The position numbers and the translations under genes were made by a program. A stretch of DNA of 64,000 bases from Micromussa lordhowensis (Eukaryota; Cnidaria; Anthozoa; Scleractinia; Lobophylliidae): positions 30,847,880 through 30,911,879 of the forward strand of contig OZ026600.1 in NCBI GenBank assembly GCA_964020085.1, read 5' to 3'. The notes beneath the pieces were generated by a model that saw only the letters and a list, made by a program, of their open reading frames with translations, was not told the origin of the DNA and made no database searches. Positions 31,224 through 43,347 of this stretch are shown piece after piece (the first letter of the stretch is position 1; each line of letters opens with the position of its first letter).

Positions 31224-34200
31224 ATGGCGTTCGCTGAACCTACAGTGAAGAAAGCGAGGCTGGACAAGACAAATGCTGGTGTATTTGGTAAGGATATCTC
31301 ATCAAACTTTCAGAGAAACCAACAGAATTCTGATGTCGAATCTTCGTTCTTTCACAGAATTCAACAGCGTGAAGACACTCGTACCCCAAGCGGTGCTCGC
31401 AGACGAATACACGCGGGATTTTCAAACAGGTTTCTCACTTGAGTTCGTTTGTAATTATCCGAATCTTTTCCTTCTAATTTAATACTTACATTTAATATTT
31501 TCAGTTCAAGTTTATGCTACTGAAATAAAGGACAGAACGCAAACGTCAGAACTTATAAGGTACGATTTGAGCTAGTAACAAAATTGATGATTTTCCAAAG
31601 AGATTTCGTTTCTCGCGCGAATTTTTTCTTCATGTTGTTTAACTTTCTTTAAAAGCGTATGTTTTTTTTTTTTTTTTGCAGAACTCTAAACGATATTATC
31701 CCTTTGGTGGGTTTAGGACATTTGAAGAGGGTTCGATGTCTTAAGAATGGCGAAGGTTAGCTCTGATCTTTATACGTCGGTCCGAGTTTCTCTGTGTATT
31801 TCATTAAAAATAAATTTGCCTAATAATAGCAAATTTCAGTCAAGCTTGTGTTCACTAATTTACGAGAAATCTGTATTTTAAGATAAGGGAACCGTTTCAC
31901 AGAATAGGAAGGAACACTATGCTTGTTATAAAGAGCACGTGATTAATACGTCTAAAAGGAATATGTACTTCAAATTTTCCGTACATAGTATGAGATCTCC
32001 CATATGGTCTAGCGGTTAGGATTCCTGGCTTTCACCCAGGCGGCCCGGGTTCGACTCCCGGTATGGGAACACTCAATTTTTTTTCTTCCTTTTTAAACTT
32101 TCTTTTACTTTTTATCGTTTTTTCTTTGATATTTAAAAAGAAACCTATCTTTTTTATTTATTCTTACGTAGTTCCAAAAAATATCCATACTGGATCCCAC
32201 AGAAGGGATTGGAATTTCTTGGAGGGTGGAAGAAAATTGGAATTTCCAAAGAGGTTTGGATATTTTCTGGAACTACAAATTAATATCTTTTTTTCCGTTT
32301 GAACTTTATTTTTTATTATTGTACAAAAATATCTTTTTTATTTATTATTATATTATTAATTAATTTTAATGTTTTGTCTGGATTTCAGATTCTGTTCTTC
32401 AGATTCTTTTGTATTTGAAAGAAGATGGAAACATGGATGTATTTAGTTTATCAATTGAGAAACTTTTTGAGCAAAATGGCATAGGAACATCATCTCTTGG
32501 ACAGCCCTTTGAGACTGATGTTGCAAAGTTCCCTCCACTGACAAGAGAACAGTTTAATCAAGCTTCAAGGCTTTGGCCTGTCAACTTCCATGAGGATAAA
32601 TGGTATGGTCAAGGTATTAGGTTATTTACTGGCAGTAGTTGGGAAGGGAAGAAGGTGAGGGGAAGAAGTGAGTAGGGTTTGCACAGTGGTGAGTGAGAGC
32701 GGTCGCTTCCCACCGATGTGGCCCAGTGTCATACATGTATGTGGGTTGAGTTTGTTGCTGGTTCTTGCCTTGCTCCGATGGTTTTTCTCTAGGTACTCCC
32801 GTTTTCCTCTCTCTTGAAAAATCAACATTTTCAAACTCCAATTCAGTCAGGATAGAGGACCTGCATGCAAACCGGCTAGAGCTGATGTAGCTTCCCTCTA
32901 AATATTATAATTTATTTTATTTATGTATTAAACTTTTTGGGTCAGAGTCTTGGTTGCTGATTTGGAAAAATAGAGTAATAATTATTACATACATAAAAAA
33001 GGTTATTGTCGGTGCAATTTATATCAAACGTAAATTATATACACAACAAATCTACTTTCAGTCACTCTGAAGGGTGTAGGTTCATTTTTACAGTCTTGGT
33101 CTCCTGTCATTGCTTTGTTTGCATCAGACAAATTCAGATCATTCTGTTACATCGCTATTGAAGAAATCTGACATTTGCATGTTATTGCTAATCATTAATC
33201 TCAATTTTTTGTGTTCAACCTTGTTAACATTGGTCAGTGTAGAACTTTAAGCAGTGAAAATCGCTTTGAATTCACAGAAATATAAAACCTTGTTAGTCTA
33301 CTTCTGATGAGCCAAGACCTGGGACCTCACCATAAGTTATAATTATTATATTGCATTTAGTATCTCAAGAGCACTGAGAGGTGAATTATTCAATGAAGGT
33401 GACATTCTGGTTATTAAACGATTTATGAAGATGGCATTAACTGAAGCAGAAAAGATGGATTCTGGAAAGGTGATTTGCATTCTGCTTCTTAGTTAAACAT
33501 AATCAGTAATGCTATCCATCCACCTACCTAATCCCAGGATTTGTCTTTCTGACATCCATCTGTCCATTTCTCCATCTACTCTTTTGCCCATCCACCATCC
33601 ATCTTTCTACCCATCCACAAACTCAGCAAAGAGTTAGTCTGCATCTTGCCTAGTTCCTAATTTCAATATTTCACCTCAATTGTTTCCAGGTTGGATGGTT
33701 TGAGGCAAAAAGTGTGGGCTGTTCGTCTCGGATATGTTACCGAAATTAATTGACCATGAAGGCCTGGGGAAAAAGCCATACAGGAACTAGGCAAGTTTGC
33801 ATCAACCAATTTCAAGGCATGTGTGTCTGTCTGAGAAAGGCAACAGAGCATGTGTGAAAAATGATGTATAACATGGGCTTCATTGACATTTTCAGCATGA
33901 GGGCAACTAATTTTCACAGGCAGGCAAAACGTTTTTAACTGAACTTCTTTTACAATAAACACTATCCTCTAGGCAGTCAAACCAGGTGGTAAAATCGTCC
34001 TAATAGTCAGTCAATTTGCCCAGTGCCCAGTCCTTAACAAAACCCCTAATCTTCAATAAACTGTTTGGATTCTGATTTTAGAACTTTAGTGTTTACACTG
34101 CGCGAAGGTGCTGGTCCTTAACCTTTTGTTGTCTTTTTGATTCAGTTTCCTATAGGTGCTGTGATTGTAGACCCACAGCAGAACCACCCCATAGCTATGT

Positions 34201-35545
34201 GTCATGACCTGCGGCATGCAGGACACCCACTTCAGCATGCTGTCATGGTCTGTCTCGATTTAGTGGCGCACAGCCAGTCATCAGGGGCATGGCAGCTTGG
34301 CTGCGTAGAGGCAAATGGTACATGGACATTGACAGACAACGATTCGCAACCAACACAGAGAGCTCAATATGTTATTGATGGCAATAGTCATTTTACGCCA
34401 GACTGTAACTCATTAGAGGCAGGGCATTTAGTGGATATAAAATCATCTGATTGTAGTGAAACACATAACATGCCAAATGACAGTGATGACAAATCCAAGT
34501 CAGTGCCTTATCTCTGTACTGGATATGATCTTTATGTTACAAGAGAACCTTGTGTTATGTAAGTAAATTTTATTAATAGTTTGTAGCTTGAACCCCCCCC
34601 CCCCCCCCACCCACACACACACACATGCCCATCCCCTGGAAATTCTACACATTAGAGACTAGAAAGTGAATTCCACCAGTGGCGGTGGGGGGGAGGGTAT
34701 GCACTGCTGTACAGGATATGCTTTTCAGGAAGTTTAGTCTGGGATAGGGTATAGAAATCAAACAGTTTTGGTCTAGAATAGGGTATAATTTGCTGGACAA
34801 GTGGGCAGTATATAAATAATTTAGCGTAGAACAGGGTACTTTACCTGCATGGAGTTCTATAATACAAATTGAAACTTAGAAGTGACTTTATAAGATATTG
34901 GTCTAGTTACCGTAGGTATCTTATATTGAAAAAAAAAATGTAAATGTAAATTTGTTTACACACGGAGCACCAAGGAGCTCACAAAAACTCGTTCAGAAAT
35001 GCAGTGCATTCCAGGATCGAATTGGAATTTGGAAATGTTGGTTTTTGAGGAGAGGGGAAAACCGGAGTACCTGGAGACAACCTCTCAGAGCAGAGTAGAG
35101 AACCAACAACAAATTCAACCCACATATGACACCGGGTCCGAGAATTGAACTCAGGACAAATTGGTGGGAGGTGAGCACTCTCACCACTGCGGGGTAGGGT
35201 AGGAGATTTTGGAGCCTGGCTGGTTGGTTTTGGGTAATGGTTTCAGACCGTTTCAGTGTACCCTGGGGAAGTGAATCTTGTACAGTGTGATTAGGATATC
35301 TCAGGCTGGAGAATTACAGGGCAGAGGTCAAAACATTTTTTTTTTCATTTCTTTTCAGGTGTGCAATGGCTCTAGTCCACTCCAGAATCAGACGGGTATT
35401 TTATGGTTGCACTGACAGTGTTACTGGAGCTTTGGGGAGCAGATATAAAATTCATACCCAAGTGGGACTTAATCATCATTTTGAAGTATTCCGCGGGGTC
35501 TTGGAAGAAGAGTGTAGGAGTGCTTTTGAGAGATCTCCTTCATAA
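31224..35545 (+). CDS. ADAT3: ADAT3, non-catalytic subunit of the tRNA adenosine-34 deaminase
   Basis: Exons: 31224-31287, 31358-31429, 31505-31559, 31682-31755, 32389-32602, 33361-33469, 34146-34558 and 35359-35545 (TAA). Borders are GT-AG, phases join, total 1188 nt, 395 aa. ADAT3 pairs with catalytic ADAT2 to convert A34 to inosine in tRNA anticodons. The N-terminal part has HLKRVRCL and [23 protein letters not shown], typical of ADAT3. The cytidine-deaminase-like domain (about 197-395) has H227-A-V229, where valine replaces the catalytic glutamate as in animal and yeast ADAT3, and the zinc motif P331-C-V-M-C335. The C-terminal end has [10 protein letters not shown]. The first intron (70 bp) is the least certain part; the ATG and intron were chosen to keep the frame. 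It shares its promoter with mARC B. Confidence 0.92.
31998..32069 (+). tRNA. tRNA-Glu-TTC: tRNA-Glu (anticodon UUC)
   Basis: 72 nt with a full cloverleaf. The acceptor stem is TCCCATA/TATGGGA, anticodon stem CCTGG/CCAGG, anticodon TTC at 32031-32033, T arm GGTTCGACTCC, discriminator A. The A and B boxes are intact. A run of eight T (32077-32084) terminates Pol III. It lies in intron 4 of ADAT3, same strand, and its sequence is nearly that of animal tRNA-Glu. Confidence 0.96.
32077..32084 (+). terminator. Pol III terminator of tRNA-Glu
   Basis: Eight consecutive T, 7 bases after the tRNA 3' end. Confidence 0.85.
32168..32277. mobile_element. Small MITE downstream of the tRNA
   Basis: The ends GTAGTTCCAAAAAATATCCA and the complement of GTAGTTCCAGAAAATATCCA enclose about 110 bp. 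It is in ADAT3 intron 4. Confidence 0.6.
32670..32880 (+). mobile_element. SINE-like repeat, second family, copy 1
   Basis: Contains 'tgggttgagtttgttgctgg' and 'ctaggtactcccgttttcctc'. The same order of words is found inverted at about 34984-35195. It lies in ADAT3 intron 5. Confidence 0.55.
34590..34625 (+). repeat. Poly(C) and (CA)n simple repeat
   Basis: About 18 C followed by alternating CA, in ADAT3 intron 7. Confidence 0.8.
34984..35195 (-). mobile_element. SINE-like repeat, second family, copy 2
   Basis: On the minus strand: 'gcagtggtgagagtgctcac', 'tgggttgaatttgttgttgg' and 'ctccaggtactccggttttc', as in 32670-32880. It lies in ADAT3 intron 7. Confidence 0.55.
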
Positions 35546-36178
35546 GGAATATAAAATGTCACTAGAATATTGTATAATTAATTTTGGCAAATTATTGTAC
35601 TTGAATTGCGAACTGACTACAGTCATCAAGAAAGCTTTCAAAAAATTTAAAACTTTAAGAAGATGTTTTTCAACTCATCATTAGCATCTCATAGCTAACA
35701 TATAAGAAATGTGTGACAGTTTGTGAGGATAATTTAATGATTACAAAGGTAAAATCGTTTTACTCTGATTTACAAAACCACCAGTATCGAATCTGTCTGT
35801 TTTCAATAACGGCCAGTTTATTGGCCTTTTTTGGTGCAGATGAAACAGCGAAATTTCAATCTTTAGTTACTTTAGAGACCAGTTTTTATCGTTATTCAAA
35901 CAAAGTGCGAATGGTTGTGTCCACAATTCCAATAATAGTCAATAATCAATTATTTATCGTGTCTATGGAGAACAAAAGGCATTGAAGGAAATCGACAACT
36001 TGCTGACGTCACGCATTCCGACTCATTACTCTGTGTTGGTCAAAGCGGGCCCAGTTAACGATTTCCTATTAATAGACGGAGGAATATTCACCCAAAATCG
36101 ATTACTGAAGGAGGCTGTCAGGTTATTCTGTGACCCTATTTTGTGTTTCAATCGTCTGTATTTCTTCTGGAAAAGAAA
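35546..36178. other. Intergenic, ADAT3 3' region and upstream of the mucin gene
   Basis: Short open frames in all phases but no protein-like composition or splice logic. It probably contains the ADAT3 3' UTR and the promoter of the mucin-like gene. Confidence 0.4.
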
Positions 36179-38430
36179 ATGGACAAGAATTACGCATTCG
36201 CCATTTCTGTGGTAGTCACCATTTTGGTGCCACTTTGTATTTCGCACATAAAAGCTGCTCCTTTGAACGAGACTGTATCATCTGTGAACACGACATCAAG
36301 CAATGGCAACTCTACTCTGCAGAATTCAACAGCTGTCAACGCAACTTCATCGTGTAATGCGACGGTTTCAAACTGTACGACGCAAAACTCAGCTTTGCAA
36401 GCTGGCAACGCAGCTACGATGCACTTCAATTTGACCGATATTTGCTCACCGAATAGGACAAAACCGCTTCCTTCGTGCAATGGCACTACGCTAAATCTAA
36501 CCGAACACTGCGATACGATTAAAGTGGGTAATCTGTCGCTGGTTTGTCGGAATGTTAGCGTTAACAGTTCCACAAGCCTCTCTGCGGTTTCCAACACAAC
36601 GCAATCTCCCGCTACATCGAATGTCACAAATAATTCCGCGAATAATACAAATGTGAACGTAACATCTTCGATTAACACGACCACAACTTCTCCACCAGCG
36701 AAAACCCCGAACACAACTTCGACAAATCAAATGCTTACATCTCCGGCTAATGGAACATCCACAAAGAACACAACAGAAGGGAGATCTAACGTAACCTCTA
36801 CCGGAACGTCTCCAAACTCAACCTCTTCGACCAACAATTCTACAACAGTTGGAACCGTTGCTACACAAACCTCAGTTCTGAACGCCACACAGTTAACTAC
36901 TGCAGAACAGTCGATCACAAGTGCAAAAGAAACTACTACAGCATCCATAACAACTACACAGAAATCAACATCGAGAGCGACAACTACACAGCCTTCTACA
37001 CCAAGTACTACAACGAAGGAATCGACAACTAAAAAAACTTCAACTTCCAGTAGCACTACGAAGGAACCTTCTTCTCCTCCAAGTACGAAAGAAACAACAA
37101 CGAAAGAAAGGAAAACGAAACAAAGAACAACGAAAGGAAGTACAACGAAGGAAAGTACGACGAAAGAAAGCACTACACAAACTACTACAAAAAGTACAAC
37201 GGAGAAAGAGACAGTGAAGACGGTCGAGACCACCACAACAACACAGAAAAAGTCTACCCATACATTGATTGAAGACGAGTCTTCCGCGGGTCAACACTCA
37301 AGTGAGTTTTTAATGATAGTCTTGATAGAAAGATTCGCTATGTTGTTTTCAATCTGAGAAGAAAAATATGAAGATGGAATTTAAACATCCTAGATTCGGG
37401 GAGCTTGTGGTTACAGACAAAATTCAAATTTGACGTTTTTGACAACTTCATAATCACCTGTTTGAATAATTTGCATTTTATCTGCATTTGCTCCAGTTGG
37501 CGACATCTATGAACGAAAAAATATGAACGTGTCTTTTTTATGTATTAGTCTGAAGCAAATTTGATATTATGTCTGATTATTGTTAAACCAATATAGTCTG
37601 CAAATGCATGCATATTAATTAAGAGGTTTTAATTGATATGTCATGCACGGTTAAAGATTCTATGCAACAGTACATGCTCTTGGATGCAAGTTTGCAGCTT
37701 TTCTAGCCTGGTTGTTCAAGGAACACTTCACAGCCTCCTGTAATTAGCTCGCTCGTGGAACGATGCAGGTGGCTCAAGCTTTGGGAGATGTTAGTCTAAA
37801 CAAACTTCATAAATCATAGGAGGTCTGATATGGTTTAGAGGCCGCAATTTATGAATATAACCACAGATATTAAGTAGGGAAAAGATGCTAAAAATAGATG
37901 TGGCAAAATGAACTTTGTACTTCCATGAACAGTTGCACAAAATTTAAGCAGAAATTTGGGGAAATGTTGGTCAATCTTAAAAATACATGTAACTGACTAC
38001 CTGCTCTACTGTATTATGAAGCTTTTGACAGAAACTTGAACTTTTCTAGACTGCCCTTTGGTCTGTGGCAGAGTGACTGACAAGTTGTTTAGATCTACGG
38101 AAGTGGCAATTGCAGTGTTTTGTTAGAAGTACATGTTTAGGTATACATGTAGACATAGACATAGCAATTATTTTTCTTGGACAGTTGTGTCCAAGGGGAA
38201 AAGGTGCAACTAGGTTAACCCTATGTAGAGCACCAACCTGTGAGAAAAAACCAGACCTCAACTCCGTGCCTTACCCTTTGCGATAAGTGTGTGGGTTCTT
38301 TAACATTCCCTGCTAACCTTGTACAGTAACACTGAAGATGCAGGAGACAGGGCCTACAGTTTATAGTCCTTATCGGAGAAGACTTGAATGTCTAACCATT
38401 TGCAGAATGTAATATTGTAGAGGCAGCACA

Positions 38431-38465
<35 letters not shown>

Positions 38466-38538
38466 TGGGTCTGGGGCTTGGACCCTCATCTCCTGCACAA
38501 TAGTCTGGTGCTTTTCCAATCAGACTAACCAGGCGGCA

Positions 38539-38598
<60 letters not shown>

Positions 38599-39876
38599 TA
38601 ACATTATTATAATCATTTTTGTTGTTTGTTTCTTTCAGTGCCATCTCCTCAAGAGAGCGAAAAGGTATTGCTGGCATTTCATTGCTATATGGAAATTTTC
38701 CAAATTGGATCTTTGACCATTTCATATACAGTTATAGTTACTTGTGATAACTGGTATTATATCATAAGTTGAATTACTCTTGCATTTTTGATTTGTTCTT
38801 ATGATCAATTGGAGCACAGATGAATCAATGACATCATTAACATTTTTTGTTTCTTGATAATAAAATACATCAAATAGATTCCTTATGCCATGCATTTTTT
38901 ATTGAAGACGTAAACATGTGGTAAGAACATCATGTGCCACTTTTTGTTCTTACCATATTTTGGCATTATCTACGTGATAAATTACTGAACAGATGCACAG
39001 CAAAATAGAATCTATTTGTTAAATACGTGATATCCAAAAGTAAACACTCATATCTCTTTAAAATCATGTAACTAAGTTATTTTGGCCATTTCATATACAG
39101 TTAAAATTACTTGTAACTAATTTGTTTTATTGTTTACCACAACTATTGACCAACTTATTTTAAATTCCACTTTACAGAACGTGCGATTTTTCTACGTAAA
39201 TGTGCTCATTCCAGTTGGTGCTGGAGCATGTGCCGCTCTTCTCATCGCATTCTTGGTTGTGCTGTGCAGATGTTGTCGCAGAAGGAAATTAAAGAAAGTT
39301 CGCTACTTTGGAAAGGTACTTACACTGTACATGTAATATCATAATTTTGGTTCCATTTGATGTCAGTTAGAGTATTGAAGCCTTGACACCCTTTACATAT
39401 TTTGAACTGAAGGCTATGATAAGAGGAAAGTCCAAGTGTATCGATCTTCTTTATGTGTCTTGTAATTTTAATCTGTAACAGATTGTTTCATTCAATTACT
39501 AAATGCTAAGGAAAGTTGGCAACTATTAGGTGAGTTAAAGAAAGACATGTGAAATTTGAAAACAACCAATCTGAAATGAAGAGCTTAAAGATTCAGACTC
39601 TTAAGTCTGGCTGAAATTTCAACCTTTTATCCCTCTTTGTAACGGCATAAAATAATTGATGGTATAAACCGGTTCCAGCATATTGTTAAGGCCAGCTAAG
39701 AACATGCTAGGACGTAGACTGCAGTGGACTTGCATCTGATTCAGGGGTCATTGATTCATTGTAGAAAAAACCCCCTCCCTTCAAAAGTATTTACAGTAGT
39801 TTTTATTTATCAGGCACCAGGACATCTGAACATGGATGAGTTGAATTTGCTCTCACCTTCCAGTGATGAGGAATGA
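36179..39876 (+). CDS. Mucin-like single-pass membrane glycoprotein
   Basis: Exons 36179-37301, 38639-38664, 39178-39315 and 39814-39876 (TGA) join in frame to 449 aa. An upstream in-frame ATG at 36143 exists, but the one at 36179 gives a clean signal peptide (MDKNYAFAISVVVTILVPLC). The extracellular part (about 25-380) is almost entirely Thr, Ser and Asn with dozens of N-x-S/T sequons in its first half, then threonine-rich KESTTK-type repeats suited to O-glycans. Exon 3 encodes the transmembrane helix (about 389-413) and a Cys/Arg stop-transfer (CRCCRRRK). The tail ends in acidic LSPSSDEE. It is probably a cell-surface mucin or sialomucin. The family is not recognised beyond this architecture. 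A poly(A) signal AATAAA lies at 39954. Confidence 0.82.
38538..38597 (+). repeat. (TAA)n microsatellite just upstream of exon 2 of the mucin-like gene
   Basis: About 20 copies of a TAA unit ending some 40 bases before the acceptor at 38638, close to the branch-point zone. Length variation here could affect splicing of the 26-nt exon. Confidence 0.85.
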
Positions 39877-39953
39877 TGTGCTGACTGCACAAATACTAAA
39901 CAGTTGGAAGGGACTTTACAGCCATACCCTCGAGAGATGCATCAGGACTGTTT

Positions 39954-39959
39954 AATAAA
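39954..39959 (+). promoter_or_regulatory. Poly(A) signal of the mucin-like gene
   Basis: AATAAA, 78 bases after the stop codon. Confidence 0.5.
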
Positions 39960-41034
39960 TGTACATCTAAATGATCAAACGGATGAACTGAGAAGATCGT
40001 AAACTGTTACACAGACATTTTACAAAGGGACAAGAAGCACACAGCATAGAAAGCTGGGAAAGGAATTAATCTGAAAGCCCACTATGCAGCGGTTTTTGAG
40101 CGACAACATTGCAAAAGGAAATTAAAGCTGGCCAATTTTGGGTAATTTGGGCCAATGACAGTGGAGTACAATGCAGCAGCATTAAAGATAAGCTCCTGTG
40201 AAGATTTCATTTAAGCTCAGTCTGTGGTGTACATGTAATTAATTCTGATAGCAACAGTAGTAATTGATGCTCTCAGACATGTTCGGATTAAAAATATACA
40301 AACACTTGATGCATCAGGGGGGAACTCCCTTATAAAAAAGACAGAGGTGCTCATCTTGATAGCTTTTACGGGTTTAAAAAGACGGTTTGGCACCTCTTAG
40401 GGAGTTCAGCCACAAACGTTCCACAGCAGGAGCTTTCGCATTGCCAAAATATTGAGACGAAAAAAGTCAATGTCAGTTAATGTGTTGTTTTAGAATTGGT
40501 ATCTCTTAGGGATGAAAAAAGTCCAAGTCAGGCCCACAAAACAAAATACTCCATAGGGGTTATTGTCAAAATTTCTGACAAGCACCACTGCCCTTTTTAT
40601 TTGGGACTTGTCCTCCAGGGATGCATAGCCAAGTCTGATTTTAATTCTCAATTTACACTCACTGTGTTTCTCACTTAAATTGTGTGACACCCATTTAATT
40701 TTAGCTTTGTATGCATGTCTTAGAGAATCAAAGCAACCAACTTGGTGCAAGTCCAGATTTACCCGTTGTTTTAATGTACCGGTATTTGACGCATCTTCAT
40801 GTTTTTTTTTATGTTGAATGGCAGCAACATAATTATTTAAGCTTATTTTAAGTTTATTGTATAGAATATTTTACATCATTTTCTTATAGCGATTAGAATG
40901 ATTAGTAAATATTGGTTGCGCATGTTTTTTTCAGTAAACTATTCATAGCTTTGAGAGTTCAATTGACAAATCAGAAGCATACATGTACATGATTGTTTTG
41001 ATGATCAATCTATTTAATTTTTATTCACACTCTT
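39960..41034. other. Intergenic, no gene seen
   Basis: AT-rich sequence. Short open frames on both strands at about 40490-40750 have no recognisable composition. Confidence 0.4.
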
Positions 41035-41368
41035 TTAAGGACGGTGCCTACTAAATACAAAGGTATGTCCCTAAATTGGGACTCTGTGGAAAGAGATCTT
41101 AACTAACAGGTGCTTTGTTTTTCAGCTGGAGCCGTTATCATTATTGGTAGTTAGCAATATGCTGCTATTCTGGTGTTCCTGGTTGTGGTACAGGTTCACT
41201 AACTTGATTTGGTCATAGTAGAAAAATTTTGCTATCGTTTAAGTCATGCTCTTAGTAGTGTTATTGATTTGGTCAATTTTAACCCTAGTAGCGCACATGG
41301 TGTGTAAACCATGTCTTTCATGATGCGCAGAACGTATGCGCACTAACAAAAGTAGACACCGTCCTTAA
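41035..41368. mobile_element. TTAA-flanked MITE with AAGGACGGTG ends
   Basis: It begins TTAAGGACGGTGCCTACT and ends AGTAGACACCGTCCTTAA, 334 bp between the TTAA borders. It belongs to the TTAA class but has different ends from the MITE at 400-590. Confidence 0.7.
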
Positions 41369-42034
41369 AATAGTTGTTATTTGAAAAAGTTAACTTTGGG
41401 TTTGTTATTTATTAAGGGGAAACAGCATGTATACCTGCATGTTTTGTAATAATTGTTGAAAGTTGAGGGAGCAATAAAATAAGGGGGCTGGAGGGGGGAA
41501 GAGGAGAACAGGTCAGCACCGGCAAATATACTACCCCAAGTTGGGGTTGGTCTATTTTGCTGTCAATCTATCATTAGGTAAAAAATCTAGTTATTTATAA
41601 TGTTCAGCAAATCAACATTTGTACTCATTTACTTAAAATTCACTTATCTTCTTCAAACAAATGTTAAACATTCTCCAGAAGTTCTTAAAAATCCATGCAA
41701 CCGCCCATGTTCTTGCTCTAGGGGCAAGAAAAATAGACCCTGTGAGAAAAAACCTGCTTATCCTAAATGATTGTTATGCAAGGACACTTTTCAGGTACAT
41801 GTCTACCCAAAATCGAGTGACTCAGTGGCCAATATTTATTGTTGCTAAGCAATTTATGTGAGAAAATCTGGATTGACAGATACAATAGAAAGTAATTCAT
41901 AACAGTATGACCTACCCCCTACCCACCCCATTGTCCTTTTTAGCAGTTATCTTAGCTTGTATTTATTTATCAGACTCTTTCACAACATTTACCTTTCTTG
42001 ATTGAAATCGGTGCTAGAAAGGTGTTGGGCTCTT

Positions 42035-42165
42035 TAGCAAGCGTTCCCGTACAAAAAGCTTTTCCGCATTCTGGCCGCGCGTAACTTCGTGGAATTTTTG
42101 CTCTCGATCCAATTTACGCGCGGTCAGGATACGGAAATGCCCTTTTTGTGCGGGAACGCTTGCTA
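42035..42165. mobile_element. Hairpin MITE, 131 bp
   Basis: TAGCAAGCGTTCCCGTACAA at the left end is mirrored at the right end; arms of about 50 bp include 'ggccgcgcgtaa' and its complement. Confidence 0.7.
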
Positions 42166-42169
42166 CACA

Positions 42170-43347
42170 GGCTAGAAACGTATAGCATTTCCAAGACTAC
42201 TCACTGGTAATGGTATATGTAAACCAGGCCTTGTTGTGAAGTATTTTGGCCTCTTTTCGGCCCAAACTGAACAAACCCCAGAACTCGTAGGCTAGAAAAC
42301 TAGCTGAGATATTTTGAACTGAGAAAGAAAAAAGCGTACTTTGTTGTTTTCGTAGGTAATTTTCGAAAAAAAAAAACAGGAAAGTTTAAATTTCGAGGAG
42401 TGTTTTTTTCTAAGAATTATCACTTGCCTTCCGCTATCAATATCGATCGGAGGTTTAAGAGTTATGCTATAATTAAATCAAACGTTTTGCCTTTTGTTGA
42501 GTTTAATTAATAAAAAAAATCCTGAAGAGTGTTCGTTTGAGTGAGTCACTCTAATAACAACCTTTTTTTTTCAGATGTTTACAAATGTGTTCTGCATTAA
42601 GAAAAACAACGCCTGTTGTTTTTATAATAGCTTAGTGCCTGTCGGAAGCAGGGTCAAAAGAAAAAAAAACGAAATCCGAAACAGACTGGCGCGTTTGGGT
42701 TAGCGAGAAGATAGGAAATTCATAGGAAAGAAATGACTGCCACGGTATTGCACGCAGGTTGTCGTTATTAAAATGGACTCCTGAAAACTTCCCCTCGTGC
42801 TATGCTGCTTTACCAAGTAAATTGGCAGTTATTTATCAAACGATGCGCGATGCAGTGTCAGACAAATTATGCATATGCTTCAACCCTCGGCCATATAATA
42901 ATTCTATTTTTTTGAAAGCAAGGAACTCATTAAATCAGATTTTAGGAATTTTATCGATTTATCAACTGAGATATCGATGCCGATTTTTATCGCTTGACTA
43001 CTCCGGGTAATGACGAGCGCGACGAGCCCGCGTGGAAGACCCACAATTTGCCTAGCCTGTGCAAAGCCGCCCCCTCACAGACTTGCCATGCCAACAGCCT
43101 TCATGCCTATAAGCTTAATGAAACAGGAGTTCTTTATTCATTGAAGGATGCTGGTTTACCTCAGAGGAAAGGACTTTTTAGAGTAGTACAGTAAGATACA
43201 TAACTTGTGGTTTGTGTGACAGAAATTCAGTTGGTAACCTGTGCACAATAATAGCTGGCACATGTACAAAAATAATAACTAAATATATCCTACATTCCTT
43301 GAAGGAAAATTAGGTAATTGTGAACTTGGTCACAAAGGTTTCTCAAA
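42170..43347. other. Intergenic, upstream of the first fibrinogen-like gene
   Basis: No credible gene. The stretch 'acgagcgcgacgagcccgcg' to about 43080 is GC-rich compared with its surroundings and may be a repeat end. Confidence 0.35.

Noticed and set aside
36190..37297. Long minus-strand open frames (Val/Phe/Cys-rich) opposite the mucin exon
   Set aside because: Shadow frames caused by the ACA/ACT codon bias of the Thr-rich mucin on the other strand.
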